The notes beneath the pieces were generated by a model that searched no databases, was not told the origin of the DNA, and saw only the letters and a list, made by a program, of their open reading frames with translations. The translations under genes were made by a program, and so were the position numbers. A DNA stretch of 64,000 bases, taken from contig JACKHN010000008.1 in the NCBI GenBank assembly GCA_020638975.1, positions 186,001 to 250,000 of the forward strand, read 5' to 3'. This DNA is from Planctomycetaceae bacterium. Lineage in GTDB: Bacteria > Planctomycetota > Planctomycetia > Pirellulales > Pirellulaceae. Shown here piece by piece: positions 43,877 to 53,800 of the stretch (within the stretch, counting starts at the first letter, position 1; each line of letters opens with the position of its first letter).

Positions 43877-44548
43877 ATGACGGCTGTCCTGATCGTCGCG
43901 TTTTGTATTTTGGGTAGTGGGCTGGTAATTGGGCTGATCGTGTGGGCGGTGCAGGCGGAGAAGAAGCGTGTTGCAGGGATGCGCGACTTTGCGGATGGGC
44001 TGGGCTTAGAGTTCTTCGAATCCGGACAGAACGAACTGCTCACTCGCCTAGGCAGGTTTCAACTCTTTAACAGCGGTCGCGGGCGTGTGATGCGCAATCT
44101 GATCCTTGGCAAAACAGAAATCGCCTCCATTGCGATCTTTGATTACAGGTACACAACGGGAAGCGGTAAAAACCAAAGTACCCACAACCAGACGGTCGTG
44201 TCGATGGAATCTGATTCGTTGGATATCCCCGATTTCACGATGCGTCCCGAAAACGTGTTCGACCGCGTAGGCTCGGCGCTCGGCTTCCAAGACATTGACT
44301 TCGATGATCATCCGGAGTTTTCGAAGTCGTTCGTGCTTAAAGGCCCCGACGAGGCGGCGATTCGCGAGTTCTTTGATTCAACGATCCTCGACTTCTTCGC
44401 GGCCAAGAAGGGGATCTGCTTCGAAGCGACGAAGGGGATGTTTATCTACTACCGCGCCGCCAAGCCCCAATCGGCAGATGGGTTGCGGAACTATCTCGAA
44501 GAAGGGTATTCCACCTATCAAGCGTTCGTGGAACGGCTATCGCGGTGA
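43877..44548 (+). CDS. Hypothetical membrane-anchored protein (about 223 aa)
   Basis: The N-terminus (1-26, M-T-A-V-L-I-V-A-F-C-I-L) is a single membrane helix, followed by A-E-K-K-R and a soluble part with about 195 residues. The soluble part has alternating beta strands such as T-E-I-A-S-I-A-I-F-D-Y-R-Y and a C-terminal F-I-Y-Y-R-A. I do not recognise a family. GAGG lies six bases before the ATG at 43877; the frame also opens at 43865. It is isolated between repeat regions and convergent to the LplT-PlsC-Aas gene. Confidence 0.75.
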   Translation: MTAVLIVAFCILGSGLVIGLIVWAVQAEKKRVAGMRDFADGLGLEFFESGQNELLTRLGRFQLFNSGRGRVMRNLILGKTEIASIAIFDYRYTTGSGKNQSTHNQTVVSMESDSLDIPDFTMRPENVFDRVGSALGFQDIDFDDHPEFSKSFVLKGPDEAAIREFFDSTILDFFAAKKGICFEATKGMFIYYRAAKPQSADGLRNYLEEGYSTYQAFVERLSR

Positions 44549-44657
44549 GTGGCTGGCGCGATTTGAATCGGTTAATCGAGTTTAGTAGCGCTTAACTGAA
44601 ACGAATACATAGAAGCGTTTTCAAAACCGAGCAGACTGCGTTGGTGAGCCGACGGCC

Positions 44658-44812
44658 CTAGTGCTGCGTTACAGCTAAGGATTAGGGTGAATGAAGCGAG
44701 CCGCTGGCCGTAAGGCCCCGGGCGCGCCCTGCATTCCTCGCCGCCCGACCGCTTACGCGTCACGGCTCACAAAACGGGAAAACCCTAAAATCAAGGTGTA
44801 ACGCAGCACTAG
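44658..44812. repeat. MITE-like element of 155 bp with perfect 16-bp terminal inverted repeats
   Basis: Ends 44658-44673 (CTAGTGCTGCGTTACA) and 44797-44812 are exact inverse copies. Sub-terminal AGGATTAGGGT and ACCCTAAAATC also partly pair. CTAG at both ends may be target-site or element sequence. The interior codes for nothing recognisable. It lies between convergent genes. Confidence 0.88.
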
Positions 44813-44857
44813 CCGCGGGCCTCGGTTTCGCCAGCAATGGCTGAGGCCCGAGGCTAG
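44809..44857. repeat. Inverted-repeat element, CTAGCC...GGCTAG
   Basis: CTAGCCGCGGGCCTCGG pairs with CTGAGGCCCGAGGCTAG with few mismatches around a loop of about 15 bases. It shares its first CTAG with the end of the 155-bp MITE-like element. Together the two fill much of the 339-bp convergent space 44549-44887. Confidence 0.8.
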
Positions 44858-44887
44858 CGCCTTCGACTCACGGTGTTGAAACGGATG

Positions 44888-47800
44888 TTAGCTATCCTGT
44901 TCTTCGGATGCGAATCTCTCCATCGCGAGCTGCTTGACCGCTTTCAAGTCAAGTTTTCCCGTGCCGAGTACGGGCAATGCATCGACTTGATGGAAACTGT
45001 CGGCCGAAGGGATGAACAAGTTGGGCAAGCCGCGTTCGGACAATCCCTTTCGAATCTCCTCGACGGAGTGTTCGATTTGCGTGTGAATGACGATCAGTCG
45101 CTCGCCCTTCTTGGCATCGGGAACGGCCGTGACGGCGGCAAGGAGTTGTTCTTCGGCATTGAGCAACTCGTTGATGTCTTCTTCGATCTTGATATGCGGC
45201 ACCATCTCGCCGCCGATCTTCGAGAAGCGACTTTCACGACCTGTGATCTTGATGAAACCTTCGTCATCGATCACGGCCACGTCACCGGTGACGTACCAGC
45301 CATCCTTGATGACTTCCGCCGTCAGATCTTCGCGCCCCAGATAGCCTTTCATGACGTTGGGGCCGGTGATCATTAGCATGCCGGGCGCGTTGGCTCCCAA
45401 TTCTTCGCCGCTATCGAGATCGACGATTTTGGCCCCGACTCCGGGCACCGGCTGGCCGACGGTTCCTTCCTTGCAATCGGTGACGATTCCCGACGAGCGG
45501 CTAGGCGGGACGTTAACCGAGACCAGTGGTGACAACTCGGTTGTGCCATAGCCTTCGACCGGACGTACGCCGAATCGCTCTTCGAATTTGTCGGCGACAT
45601 CTTTCGGAAGCTTCTCCGCGCCGGTGACGACAACGTCCAACGAGTTCAGCTCGTCCGGATCGCAACGTCGCAAATAGCCACGCAAGAATGTCGGCGTCGA
45701 CAACAGTAAAGTGCCGCCGTATTGCTTGCACAACTTGCCAACTTGCTTCGCGTCCAGCGGGCTGAAGTGATAGGCTGCCTTAAGATCCAACGTCATGACT
45801 GCCCACAAGGTGACCGTGAAACCCAAGGAGTGAAAGAACGGCAGGGTTCCGATGAACACATCTCGCTGTGTCAGACTGGCAACTTGCTCGATCGCGTCTA
45901 CTTGTGACGAGATGTTCGAGTGAGTCAGCATCACGCCCTTTGGAGTGCCCGTCGAGCCTGACGTGAAGATGACGGTCAGCACGTCGCTGCCGTGCGCCTT
46001 CGATGCGCCCAGCGACTTGGCCAACACACGAGACGGCACTAGATAGGCGGCCAATGCCGAGCACAGTTTGTCAGAGGTCGTTGGTTTGTCTTTGAAGTCT
46101 TCGAGATAGACAACTTCCGTATCCAGGTCGAAATTCATTTTCTCCATGAACTTGCGGCTCGTCAGGACATGTTTGATGCCGGCATGCGCGATACACGCGT
46201 TAAGCACTTCCGACGATACGGTGTAATTCAAGTTGACCGTCACGCGGCGATCGACCGACAAAGCCATATTCGCCACGACGCCACCCAGCGATGGGGGCAG
46301 CAGCAACCCGACGTATTGCTCGTCATCTTTCAGAACATGTCTTCGCAGCAACCGCCGCAACACGAGCGTCCGCGTCAGCAGCTGAGCGCCACTCAACTCG
46401 CCGCCCATCGAATCGGCAACCTTGAGCTTGAAACGCCGCTTCTTGCACTTGCGGATGAAGGTCTCGATCAAGGCGACGGTGTTTTCAGAACGCTCTCGCA
46501 CAGCATTCGCTCCCAAGTCTTGGACGACCCGCCGGATGTGATGCACATCGGTGGGATCAGAGATTGCTTTACCAAACAGAATCGAAATTCGGTAGGGCCA
46601 GCGTCGCGGCCACTTCCAGAAAAATCTACCACGATCGAAGCTAAATACACTCCCCCATAGTCCATCCAGATAGACGGGAATCACAGGCGCCTCGGTGCCT
46701 TTCAGAATCCGCATCATGCCCGGCTTGAATGCTTGAAGCTGGCCGGTGCGTGTAATCGCACCTTCGGGGAAAATGCAGACCAGCTCGCCGTTGTTTAACG
46801 CGTCGGTCGCCGTCTGCAGCGCTCGAATGATGGCTTTGGGATTGTCACCGAGCAGAATCCCTCCCCATAACTTGGCCCACCACCGCAGCGGTCGACTGTT
46901 GAAGTTTCCTTCATAGGCGATGATGCGAATCGGGCGCGACGTCGTCAACAGCAGCATGATCGCGTCGATCCAAGATACGTGATTCGGCACGAGCAAGGCA
47001 CCGCCGGTCTCTGGCAAGTTGTCTCGACCGACGATCTTCACGCGATAGATCGTACGGCTGAGCAACCAGACCATGAACCGAATCGTGGCCTGCGGCAGCA
47101 GGCACACAATGTAAATGAAGACCGGCACCGTCATCAGTCCACCAACGAGAAAGATCTGCGGAGCGGACAACAGCGGTTCGCCATTGGCAAGTGGCATCCG
47201 CATGCCCAAGTACAGAAACGACATCGCCAACATACCACTAAATGTCAGGAAGTTACTCGCCGCCAAAATCGCCCCGCGTTGTTCCGGACGACTTCGATGT
47301 TGCATGTACGAGCTGAGCGGAACGTCGAACAACCCCGCGCTGAAGCCGAGTCCGGTTAAGAACAAACAGGCCAAGACAAAGCCAATGGTCACTGATTCTG
47401 TCGGCGAGATGATTGTGCCTTGCACGGTAAATAACAGTAGCGAGCTGAGCGCGATCCCCGCCGCGCCCAAGGGTACGATTCCCAGTTCAACGCGTCCTGC
47501 TGACCAGATTCCGGCCAGCACGCTGCCGAACCCGATGCCAAACACCAAGCCGACCATCAGGGGCGCTTTGTCAGATTCACGCAGTGCGCCGCCCTCCATC
47601 GCAAACTGGTCGATATTCAAGTTCGCCAGTAATCCCAGTGACCAGAAGAACGCCAGTCCCAACGCGACACGAAGCAGCGGTCGATCCGAAGCCAACACGC
47701 GCAAATCACGAAACGTCTGTTGAGGTGCGTCCCAAGGCACGCGTCGCGTGGGATCGGCGGGCGGCAACTTGACAATCAACAAACTGAACAGCCAGCCAAC

Positions 47801-48403
47801 GACGGCGATGCCAATCAACACGAGTGCCGAGATCCACCATCCTGCTTGCCCCTTGTCGCCCGTGACATCGCTCAGCACCAAGCCGACCACGGTGCCGACC
47901 ACCGTTGAAATGACCGTCGTCAGTCCAATCACGCCGTTCGCAGCCGAGATCTTCTGGGGTTTCAGCATCTCGGGAATGCTGCCCAGCTTCGACGGCGAGA
48001 ACAGTGCGCTTTGAGCGCCCATCAAGGCGACCACGACGAACAACAGAATAGGCACACCCAGCAAGATTGCCCCGATGCCGAGCGTCATGATGACAACTTC
48101 CGCAACTTTGCAGGCGACGATCACTGTGCGTTTGCTGAAGCGATCCGCGAGATAACCGGCGGGTGCGGCCAGCAAAAGATAAGGCAGCAGAAAGCAAGCC
48201 GATCCAGCCGTCAGCACACCGCTGACGTTGTCCGGGTAATAATCCTTGCCGATGCCAATCACCAGCCAGCGAAAGACATTGTCATTCGTCGCGGTCAGCA
48301 GTTGGGTCAGGAGCAGGCCGATAAAACTCGGGCTCCGCAAGCTACCTTGCTGCAACGGATTCGACGCTTCGTCGGAGGGAGCCGCGTTCTCTTCGGACGC
48401 CAT
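44888..48403 (-). CDS. Lysophospholipid transporter / acyltransferase / acyl-ACP synthetase fusion (LplT-PlsC-Aas), 1171 aa
   Basis: Three domains in one chain. Residues 25-440 form a major-facilitator transporter of the LplT type (N-D-N-V-F-R-W near 40-46, about 12 hydrophobic helices). Residues 455-640 form a PlsC acyltransferase with N-H-V-S-W-I-D (H475, D480) and F-P-E-G (545-548). Residues 690-1165 form an AMP-binding acyl-activating enzyme with F-T-S-G-S-T-G-T-P-K-G (813-823), Y-G-T-T-E and Y-V-T-G-D. In enterobacteria LplT flips lysophospholipid inward and Aas (PlsC plus AMP domain) reacylates it; here all steps are fused. I infer phospholipid salvage or remodelling. The stop lies just beyond the MITE-like region; the start is 343 bp from the small membrane protein gene. 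Confidence 0.92.
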   Translation of the reverse strand: MASEENAAPSDEASNPLQQGSLRSPSFIGLLLTQLLTATNDNVFRWLVIGIGKDYYPDNVSGVLTAGSACFLLPYLLLAAPAGYLADRFSKRTVIVACKVAEVVIMTLGIGAILLGVPILLFVVVALMGAQSALFSPSKLGSIPEMLKPQKISAANGVIGLTTVISTVVGTVVGLVLSDVTGDKGQAGWWISALVLIGIAVVGWLFSLLIVKLPPADPTRRVPWDAPQQTFRDLRVLASDRPLLRVALGLAFFWSLGLLANLNIDQFAMEGGALRESDKAPLMVGLVFGIGFGSVLAGIWSAGRVELGIVPLGAAGIALSSLLLFTVQGTIISPTESVTIGFVLACLFLTGLGFSAGLFDVPLSSYMQHRSRPEQRGAILAASNFLTFSGMLAMSFLYLGMRMPLANGEPLLSAPQIFLVGGLMTVPVFIYIVCLLPQATIRFMVWLLSRTIYRVKIVGRDNLPETGGALLVPNHVSWIDAIMLLLTTSRPIRIIAYEGNFNSRPLRWWAKLWGGILLGDNPKAIIRALQTATDALNNGELVCIFPEGAITRTGQLQAFKPGMMRILKGTEAPVIPVYLDGLWGSVFSFDRGRFFWKWPRRWPYRISILFGKAISDPTDVHHIRRVVQDLGANAVRERSENTVALIETFIRKCKKRRFKLKVADSMGGELSGAQLLTRTLVLRRLLRRHVLKDDEQYVGLLLPPSLGGVVANMALSVDRRVTVNLNYTVSSEVLNACIAHAGIKHVLTSRKFMEKMNFDLDTEVVYLEDFKDKPTTSDKLCSALAAYLVPSRVLAKSLGASKAHGSDVLTVIFTSGSTGTPKGVMLTHSNISSQVDAIEQVASLTQRDVFIGTLPFFHSLGFTVTLWAVMTLDLKAAYHFSPLDAKQVGKLCKQYGGTLLLSTPTFLRGYLRRCDPDELNSLDVVVTGAEKLPKDVADKFEERFGVRPVEGYGTTELSPLVSVNVPPSRSSGIVTDCKEGTVGQPVPGVGAKIVDLDSGEELGANAPGMLMITGPNVMKGYLGREDLTAEVIKDGWYVTGDVAVIDDEGFIKITGRESRFSKIGGEMVPHIKIEEDINELLNAEEQLLAAVTAVPDAKKGERLIVIHTQIEHSVEEIRKGLSERGLPNLFIPSADSFHQVDALPVLGTGKLDLKAVKQLAMERFASEEQDS

Positions 48404-48746
48404 AGTGCACCGGCTGAATGGGAAGTGAGCGAATTAGTGTCTGAGTTGTCGCGAACCTGAGGCCTCGCGTCAACTGGAAGATGCCACACGTCCTACATAG
48501 TCGGACGCGGCGACCACTTCGCTCGAACCGCTTCCCACAGTCCGCAACTCCCCGGCAACCGACAGAATCGGAGTGAGCGACTGACGAGTAAACTCGCCGC
48601 GACGTTCATTCGATAAACGAAAAAGCAAGGGTTCTCGCGCGCCGCTCCAATCCCTGGGGTAACTTTCGCTTGCGTTGGGCCCCCGCGGGTGCTGACCGGT
48701 CATCGATTCGATCGAGCCGTTTGGCCTGCATCTCAAGAGGTGAGCT
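48404..48746. other. 343-bp divergent intergenic region
   Basis: It lies between the LplT-PlsC-Aas gene and the small membrane protein gene on opposite strands. No repeat element, no family-bearing frame and no promoter pair can be supported. AAGAGGTGA near its right end serves as the ribosome site of the small gene. Confidence 0.5.
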
Positions 48747-49040
48747 ATGGAATTCAATCGCAATCACTATCTCGGAATCGGCATGATCGTCCTCCTGTTG
48801 GGACTGCAATTCCGCTATGTCGATTCGTTCCAATTGACCGAAGAAACGACGACGTTTCTGGCCAAACGCTTGAAGAAGGAACCTACGGTCTCGCAGAATC
48901 CGTTAGCCGTAATCTTCGGACAGACGAATCCTGTTGCGATGAAGAAGACCGTCCGTCCGCCCAAGTGGCTTGGCTGGTCGATGATCTCCATTGGATCCGT
49001 GCTGGTGATCCAAAGCTTGGGGATGAGAAAGTCCGGCTGA
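48747..49040 (+). CDS. Small membrane protein (97 aa)
   Basis: Two hydrophobic segments (about 8-25, Y-L-G-I-G-M-I-V-L-L-L-G-L, and 73-93, W-L-G-W-S-M-I-S-I-G-S-V-L-V) flank a charged middle part. AGAGGTGA lies just upstream of the ATG at normal spacing, which supports it as a real gene despite its size. It ends six bases before the stop of the convergent gene. I do not recognise the family; a conserved planctomycete small protein is possible. Confidence 0.72.
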   Translation: MEFNRNHYLGIGMIVLLLGLQFRYVDSFQLTEETTTFLAKRLKKEPTVSQNPLAVIFGQTNPVAMKKTVRPPKWLGWSMISIGSVLVIQSLGMRKSG

Positions 49041-49046
49041 CCGGCG

Positions 49047-49940
49047 TTACTGTGGGCCGAATCCCGATTGGAATCGCTTGCCGACACCAGTCTGTTCCGT
49101 CGGCAAGAAGCGTTGACCGCCATTTCGTTCCATGGTGTCGCGTAGCGGAGCGTACGGTCGCACTCGCACTCCGTCGAACGAGTGTTCAAACACGCCATGT
49201 CCCGGCACGACAAAGCGAACGTGAACCAGTCCGTGTGTGAGCCACTTGGTGTCGAACTCGGGTTGATTCGTCTGGAATGGCAACTTGACGACCACTCCAT
49301 TCTCGCTGACGTCCTGTGCGTTAACGGCGACCGACCAGTCGGCGATTCGACTTGGAACCAACCCGCGAGAGGTTGGGGCTTGATCAAAGTCCACTCGGCG
49401 CCCGGCAATCAGTTCAACGTACAGCGTGCCTCGGGCAGTCGTCAGTTGTCCGTTCGCGTCCAACGGAAACAGTCGCAAGACGATGCCATCGAACTCCACG
49501 TCGCGGTCCCAGTTAGCAGCTTGCGCGTCGAAGTCGACGGAAGTGACACGTCGACTGAAGCCCAGCATGTCGCGGGCTTGCTCTGCATAGGTCGGCTCCG
49601 TTGAAGGACGCGGTGCTGGCGCGGAAGTCGAACGATCTTCTTCGGATTCCCGAGCAGCCAGTTGCTGAAGCGTGGCTACGCTGACTGGTTCGTCCTCGAT
49701 CGTCGCCGACTCGACCCGTTCCCAGGCGACCGAGCGAAGGATCACCGTTGTACCCTCGCCGAAACGTAACCACAGATGTTCGCCACTCGTCCTCGGATGC
49801 AGTTCGGCCGTCATCTTCTTGCCACCGGTCAATCGAATCGAAACGATCTCACCCGCATTGGATCGGGAAGCGGAAAGCACAGTCAGCACCGTGGCGAGCA
49901 GTAAGAACGTTAGTTTCGTTCGAATCGTTGCAACCGTCAT
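49047..49940 (-). CDS. Secreted hypothetical protein (about 297 aa)
   Basis: A signal peptide (about 1-30, ending R-S-N-A-G) is followed by E-I-V-S-I-R-L-T-G-G-K-K-M-T-A-E-L, which looks like a small beta-barrel segment, then a Ser/Pro/Ala-rich linker (about 95-115) and a second beta-rich domain to the C-terminus. ATG at 49940 is chosen because GAGGGA lies upstream; a longer frame runs to 50150 but adds no signal peptide. I do not recognise the family; the N-terminal part resembles the short SH3-like domains common in planctomycete exported proteins. Confidence 0.75.
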   Translation of the reverse strand: MTVATIRTKLTFLLLATVLTVLSASRSNAGEIVSIRLTGGKKMTAELHPRTSGEHLWLRFGEGTTVILRSVAWERVESATIEDEPVSVATLQQLAARESEEDRSTSAPAPRPSTEPTYAEQARDMLGFSRRVTSVDFDAQAANWDRDVEFDGIVLRLFPLDANGQLTTARGTLYVELIAGRRVDFDQAPTSRGLVPSRIADWSVAVNAQDVSENGVVVKLPFQTNQPEFDTKWLTHGLVHVRFVVPGHGVFEHSFDGVRVRPYAPLRDTMERNGGQRFLPTEQTGVGKRFQSGFGPQ

Positions 49941-50237
49941 GTTCGTCCCTCGCTCGCGATTGGCCGGATAGAGAAGTTCTTTGACGGTAAAGCCATTCGC
50001 AAACGGAAGGCCGATCCGTGGCGCGAGGCCCACGGACAACTCGCAAGTCCCACGGCCATAGCGAGTTGATGGATAGCAAACCACCGCGGATGCAGCATGC
50101 AATCGACGGACGAATGTTCGCTTCCGACAACCGATGTTGCTATATCGCAACGCGTCTCACAGTTTCATTTCCCGAGCCACGCGTTCTTCCGTACGGTATG
50201 TTTGCCCGAGTACTTGTTAGGTTGGGCTGTGCGCTCG

Positions 50238-50349
50238 GGTGCCACTGGCCGTGCCAGTGATCTCCGAACAGATCCGAGCGATAACGGCACTGGCAGAGCC
50301 AGTGGCACACGAATTGACGGCACTGGCAGAGCCAGTGGTACACGAATTG
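50238..50349. repeat. GCCACTGGC/GCACTGGCAGAGCCAGTG repeats, with two tandem 33-bp units
   Basis: A single unit GGTGCCACTGGC...GCCAGTG lies at 50238-50259. Two direct repeats of 33 bp at 50284-50316 and 50317-50349 differ by one base; each contains the palindrome CACTGGC-AGA-GCCAGTG. The same palindrome occurs at 57997-58076. It lies in the 5' region of the small secreted protein gene at 50379, within the 438-bp divergent space 49941-50378; nothing else is seen there. Confidence 0.88.
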
Positions 50350-50378
50350 GTAGCTTTGATAAAGCACGAGGAGTATCA

Positions 50379-50849
50379 ATGATGACCCGCCGAGCAACCC
50401 TTCAGCTTTTTGCATTCGTAAGCCTCGCCGCCGCAATCGGCTATGCACAAGAGGTCGATGCGCCGGTCACCGACACGCCGGTCGCCGATGCGACTGAGGC
50501 AAAGCGGACGCCTGTGGCGGAAGCAAAAGGGGCTGATCCCACTGATCTCGACGGCCACATTACTGGAGGCGGGGGATTACGGCTTCGTGAAGGCGTGAAG
50601 TTGGTCAACCAGATCGGCGAGTTGCGCTACCATGGTGACGGCGTCGCCTTCTATCCGGATGGCGAGACTCACTCGCTTCAACTGCTTGAAAACCTTGCCT
50701 TGGAGCGAGTCTCCCACGACTTGGATCAAACGCATCGGAAGTGGAGCGTTACGGGAGTTGTCACGGAATACAAAGGCAGCAATTTTCTGCTGTTGCAGCG
50801 TGCCGTCCTTAAGGCTCGGCCCTCCACGACATCGGGGCCGCGTTCGTAG
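50379..50849 (+). CDS. Secreted hypothetical protein (156 aa)
   Basis: A signal peptide (about 1-23, R-R-A-T-L-Q-L-F-A-F-V-S-L-A-A-A-I-G-Y-A-Q) is followed by a Val/Asp/Thr/Ala-rich linker (about 24-55) and a small beta-rich domain containing L-R-Y-H-G-D-G-V-A-F and W-S-V-T-G-V-V-T-E-Y. GAGGAG lies five bases before ATG at 50379 and eight before ATG at 50382. It is convergent with the kinase gene, nine bases away. I do not recognise the family. Confidence 0.72.
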   Translation: MMTRRATLQLFAFVSLAAAIGYAQEVDAPVTDTPVADATEAKRTPVAEAKGADPTDLDGHITGGGGLRLREGVKLVNQIGELRYHGDGVAFYPDGETHSLQLLENLALERVSHDLDQTHRKWSVTGVVTEYKGSNFLLLQRAVLKARPSTTSGPRS

Positions 50850-50858
50850 AGTACGAAC

Positions 50859-53800
50859 TTATCGCCCACCACGCCAAAGGCGCACGTCGCCACCGAGGCC
50901 GCCGGACGCAATCGTGTCTCCGTCGGGAGCGACGGCCACCGCAAACACTTGCCGCGAGTGACCCACGAGCGCCGCGACCAAGTCTCCCGACGCCAAATCC
51001 CAGATCCGCAGTTCGCGATCTCGTCCACCCGACACCAGGCGGTCACCGTTGGGAAAGCTCGTCAAGGCGTTGATGCGACTCGAGTGCGCTTTGATAACTC
51101 CGAGCGTACGGAGCGTGGTCGTGTCGATGATGTGAATCTCGCCGGCCTGCGTGCCGACGGCAAGCTGTCCAGGCGACCCACAGAAACTTAATGCCAACGG
51201 CGCTGACGTTAACTCGATCGATTTGGTTGTCTCTTGCGGGTCGGAAACGTCAATCAGCTTCACTCGTCCGTCGGAATAGGCAACCGCAAACTCTCGCTTG
51301 GTTGGTGAGAAGCAAATCGCGACCACCTGCACATCCGCATCGGTCCACTCGAATTTTGGATCGTCCCACTCGCCCGTTGCATAGACTCGCACCTCACCAC
51401 TTCGACTTCCGGCAGCCAGCAGTTGGCCGTCCGCTGAGAAGCACAGGGATGAATAGCCGCTGTAGGACAAAGGAATCGAAGCAACTTCCGTTGCCGTCGC
51501 GACATCAAAGATCAGGATCTCGCGAATCATTCCTGTTGCTGCGAGCAACGGACCACTGGGTTGACCTGCGAGCGCTAGCATTTCGCGATCCGATGCTGGC
51601 ACGAGTTCGGACTTCTCGCCCGTCGCCACATCCCACATGCATACGGTACCGTCTCCCGAGCAGGACGCGATCTTCTTGCCGTTCGCGACGAACTCCAAAT
51701 CGCGAACGTGAGAGTCTTGCCAATACACATCCGGTCGTTGCAGCGTGGACACTTGCAACAACTTCACAGTTCCGTCCCCGCTGCCGACGACTAACATCGA
51801 ACCGTCTTGCGAATGTGCCAGCATGCCGTGCGTTAGCGAATGTGTCGCCAGCGTTTTCACGCTGTTTCGCTCTGCGTCGAACAGATGCAAGCGGTGCGCT
51901 GTGGTCACCGCGGCCAGTCGGTCGATCGCTGGAAGGTACTCCAAGTCGCCAACGACGCCGGCATCCACGGTAACGGAATCGAGCAGATCGCCCGCCTCCA
52001 CGGAAAAGTAACGCAGAACACCGTTGTAGGTGCCCGCTGCAACAGCTTGATTCCTGTCCACAAACGCCACGGAGTAGACTTCGATACCAATCGAGATCGT
52101 CTGAACGTAGGCGTGCGATTCTCGGTCCCAGATCGAAATGCTCCCGCCTTGCGTGGCGACAGCGACCAAGCGTCCATCGGTCGAGAAGCGGATGTCACGC
52201 ACGCTCTGCTTCGGCAGGGAGAGGTCTGCTTCTTGTTCACCCGTTCCAAGCTTCCACATCAGAATCTTGCCGTTGCTGCCTGCCGAGACCAAAAACCTGG
52301 CGTCGGGCGCGAACACAGCGTGGGTCAAGGCGGCACCATGTACCAACTCGCGAATCGTATGATCGTGCTGCTGCGGATTCCAAAGTCGGACCGTTCCGTC
52401 TCCGTGAGCCGATACAAATCGATCGTCCACGGGTGAGAACATGATCGTGCCGGGTTTGCCGGCGCGGGGCTGAAGAGTGCGGATCGGTTGTCCGCTCTTG
52501 GAACTCCAGATGCGGATCAGGCGGTCGTTGCCCGTCGAAGCGAACAACTGCCCGTTGTAGGAAGCTGCAACGTCCGTCACCACATCGCCGTGATTGACGG
52601 CATGTAGAAATGGCTCGGCAAGTTGCGAATAGTATCGCCACTCGAAGCTTGACGACGTGCCTTTGTCGGCGATCTCGTTGCTGTTCAGCGTGTGACGCAA
52701 TCCGGCGATATCACCCGCCTCCCAAAGCTTCCCTGCCAAGTTCATCTGAGTGCGATAAAGTGACGCCCGCGTCTTGGTTTCGTTCAGAGTCGCCCGTTGC
52801 CAGAAGTAGGACGTACTCGCCAAACCGCAACTCAAACTCAGGAACAGCCCGGCAATCAACGCCGCGACGGCGGGTTTACGGCGGCACCAACGCCACAACT
52901 TCTCTCCACGAGAGATAGGACGAGCTTTGATCGGGATGTTGTTCTGGAATCGCTCGAGTTCCTCGGCCAGTTCCAAGGCTGTCTGATACCGCTTCGACGG
53001 TTCACGCTCCAGACACTTCAAGCAGATCGTTTCCAGATCCTTCGCCAACGCAGGCACGAGCTTGCGGGGCGAAGGTGCGTCGTCGTAAATCTTCTGATGG
53101 ATTACCGCCCGAGCATTGCCGCGGAACGGGCGGAACTCGGTGAGCATCTCAAACAACATCACGCCGAGTGCGTAGATGTCGGAACGAGAGTCGGTCTCGC
53201 GGGTGCTGCCCCGCGCCTGCTCGGGTGACATGTAGGTAATCGTTCCGACGACTTCCCCATCCGTCGAAATCGTTTCGTCCACCGACAGGTGTTTCGCGAT
53301 GCCAAAGTCAGTAATGAAGGGCTCGCCGTCGGAATCCAGAATGATGTTCGCCGGTTTCAGATCGCGATGGACGACTCCTTGTTGGTGAGCATGATGGACG
53401 GCATGTGCCAACTTTGCGATGACTTCCACAGAACGCGACACCTCGGGCCGCGCACGAGCCAACTCGTCGCGCATGTCTTCGCCATCGATATACTCGCTAG
53501 CGATGAAGACTTGTCCTTCGTCGACGCCCACTTCGTAAATCGAAACGATATTCGGATGCTTCAACCTGGCGGCCGTTTGGGCCTCGTGCAGCAACTTGGG
53601 GTCTTTGCCAGCTGCCTTGGGAAGTTTCAAGGCCACTTTGCGGCCCAGGCTGCGATCTTCTGCCAACCAGACCGCTCCAAATCCACCCTGCCCCAACATT
53701 CGAATCAGCAAAAAGTTGGCGATGCGATTCGCCTTTTGCGACGACGAGTGCATGTAGGCACTGGTCGCTTCCGATCCCGATAAGTGCTGGCCGCAGTTCG

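Noticed and set aside
50284..50349. Two 33-bp direct repeats considered as a CRISPR remnant
   Set aside because: The units abut each other with no spacer and no cas gene is present.
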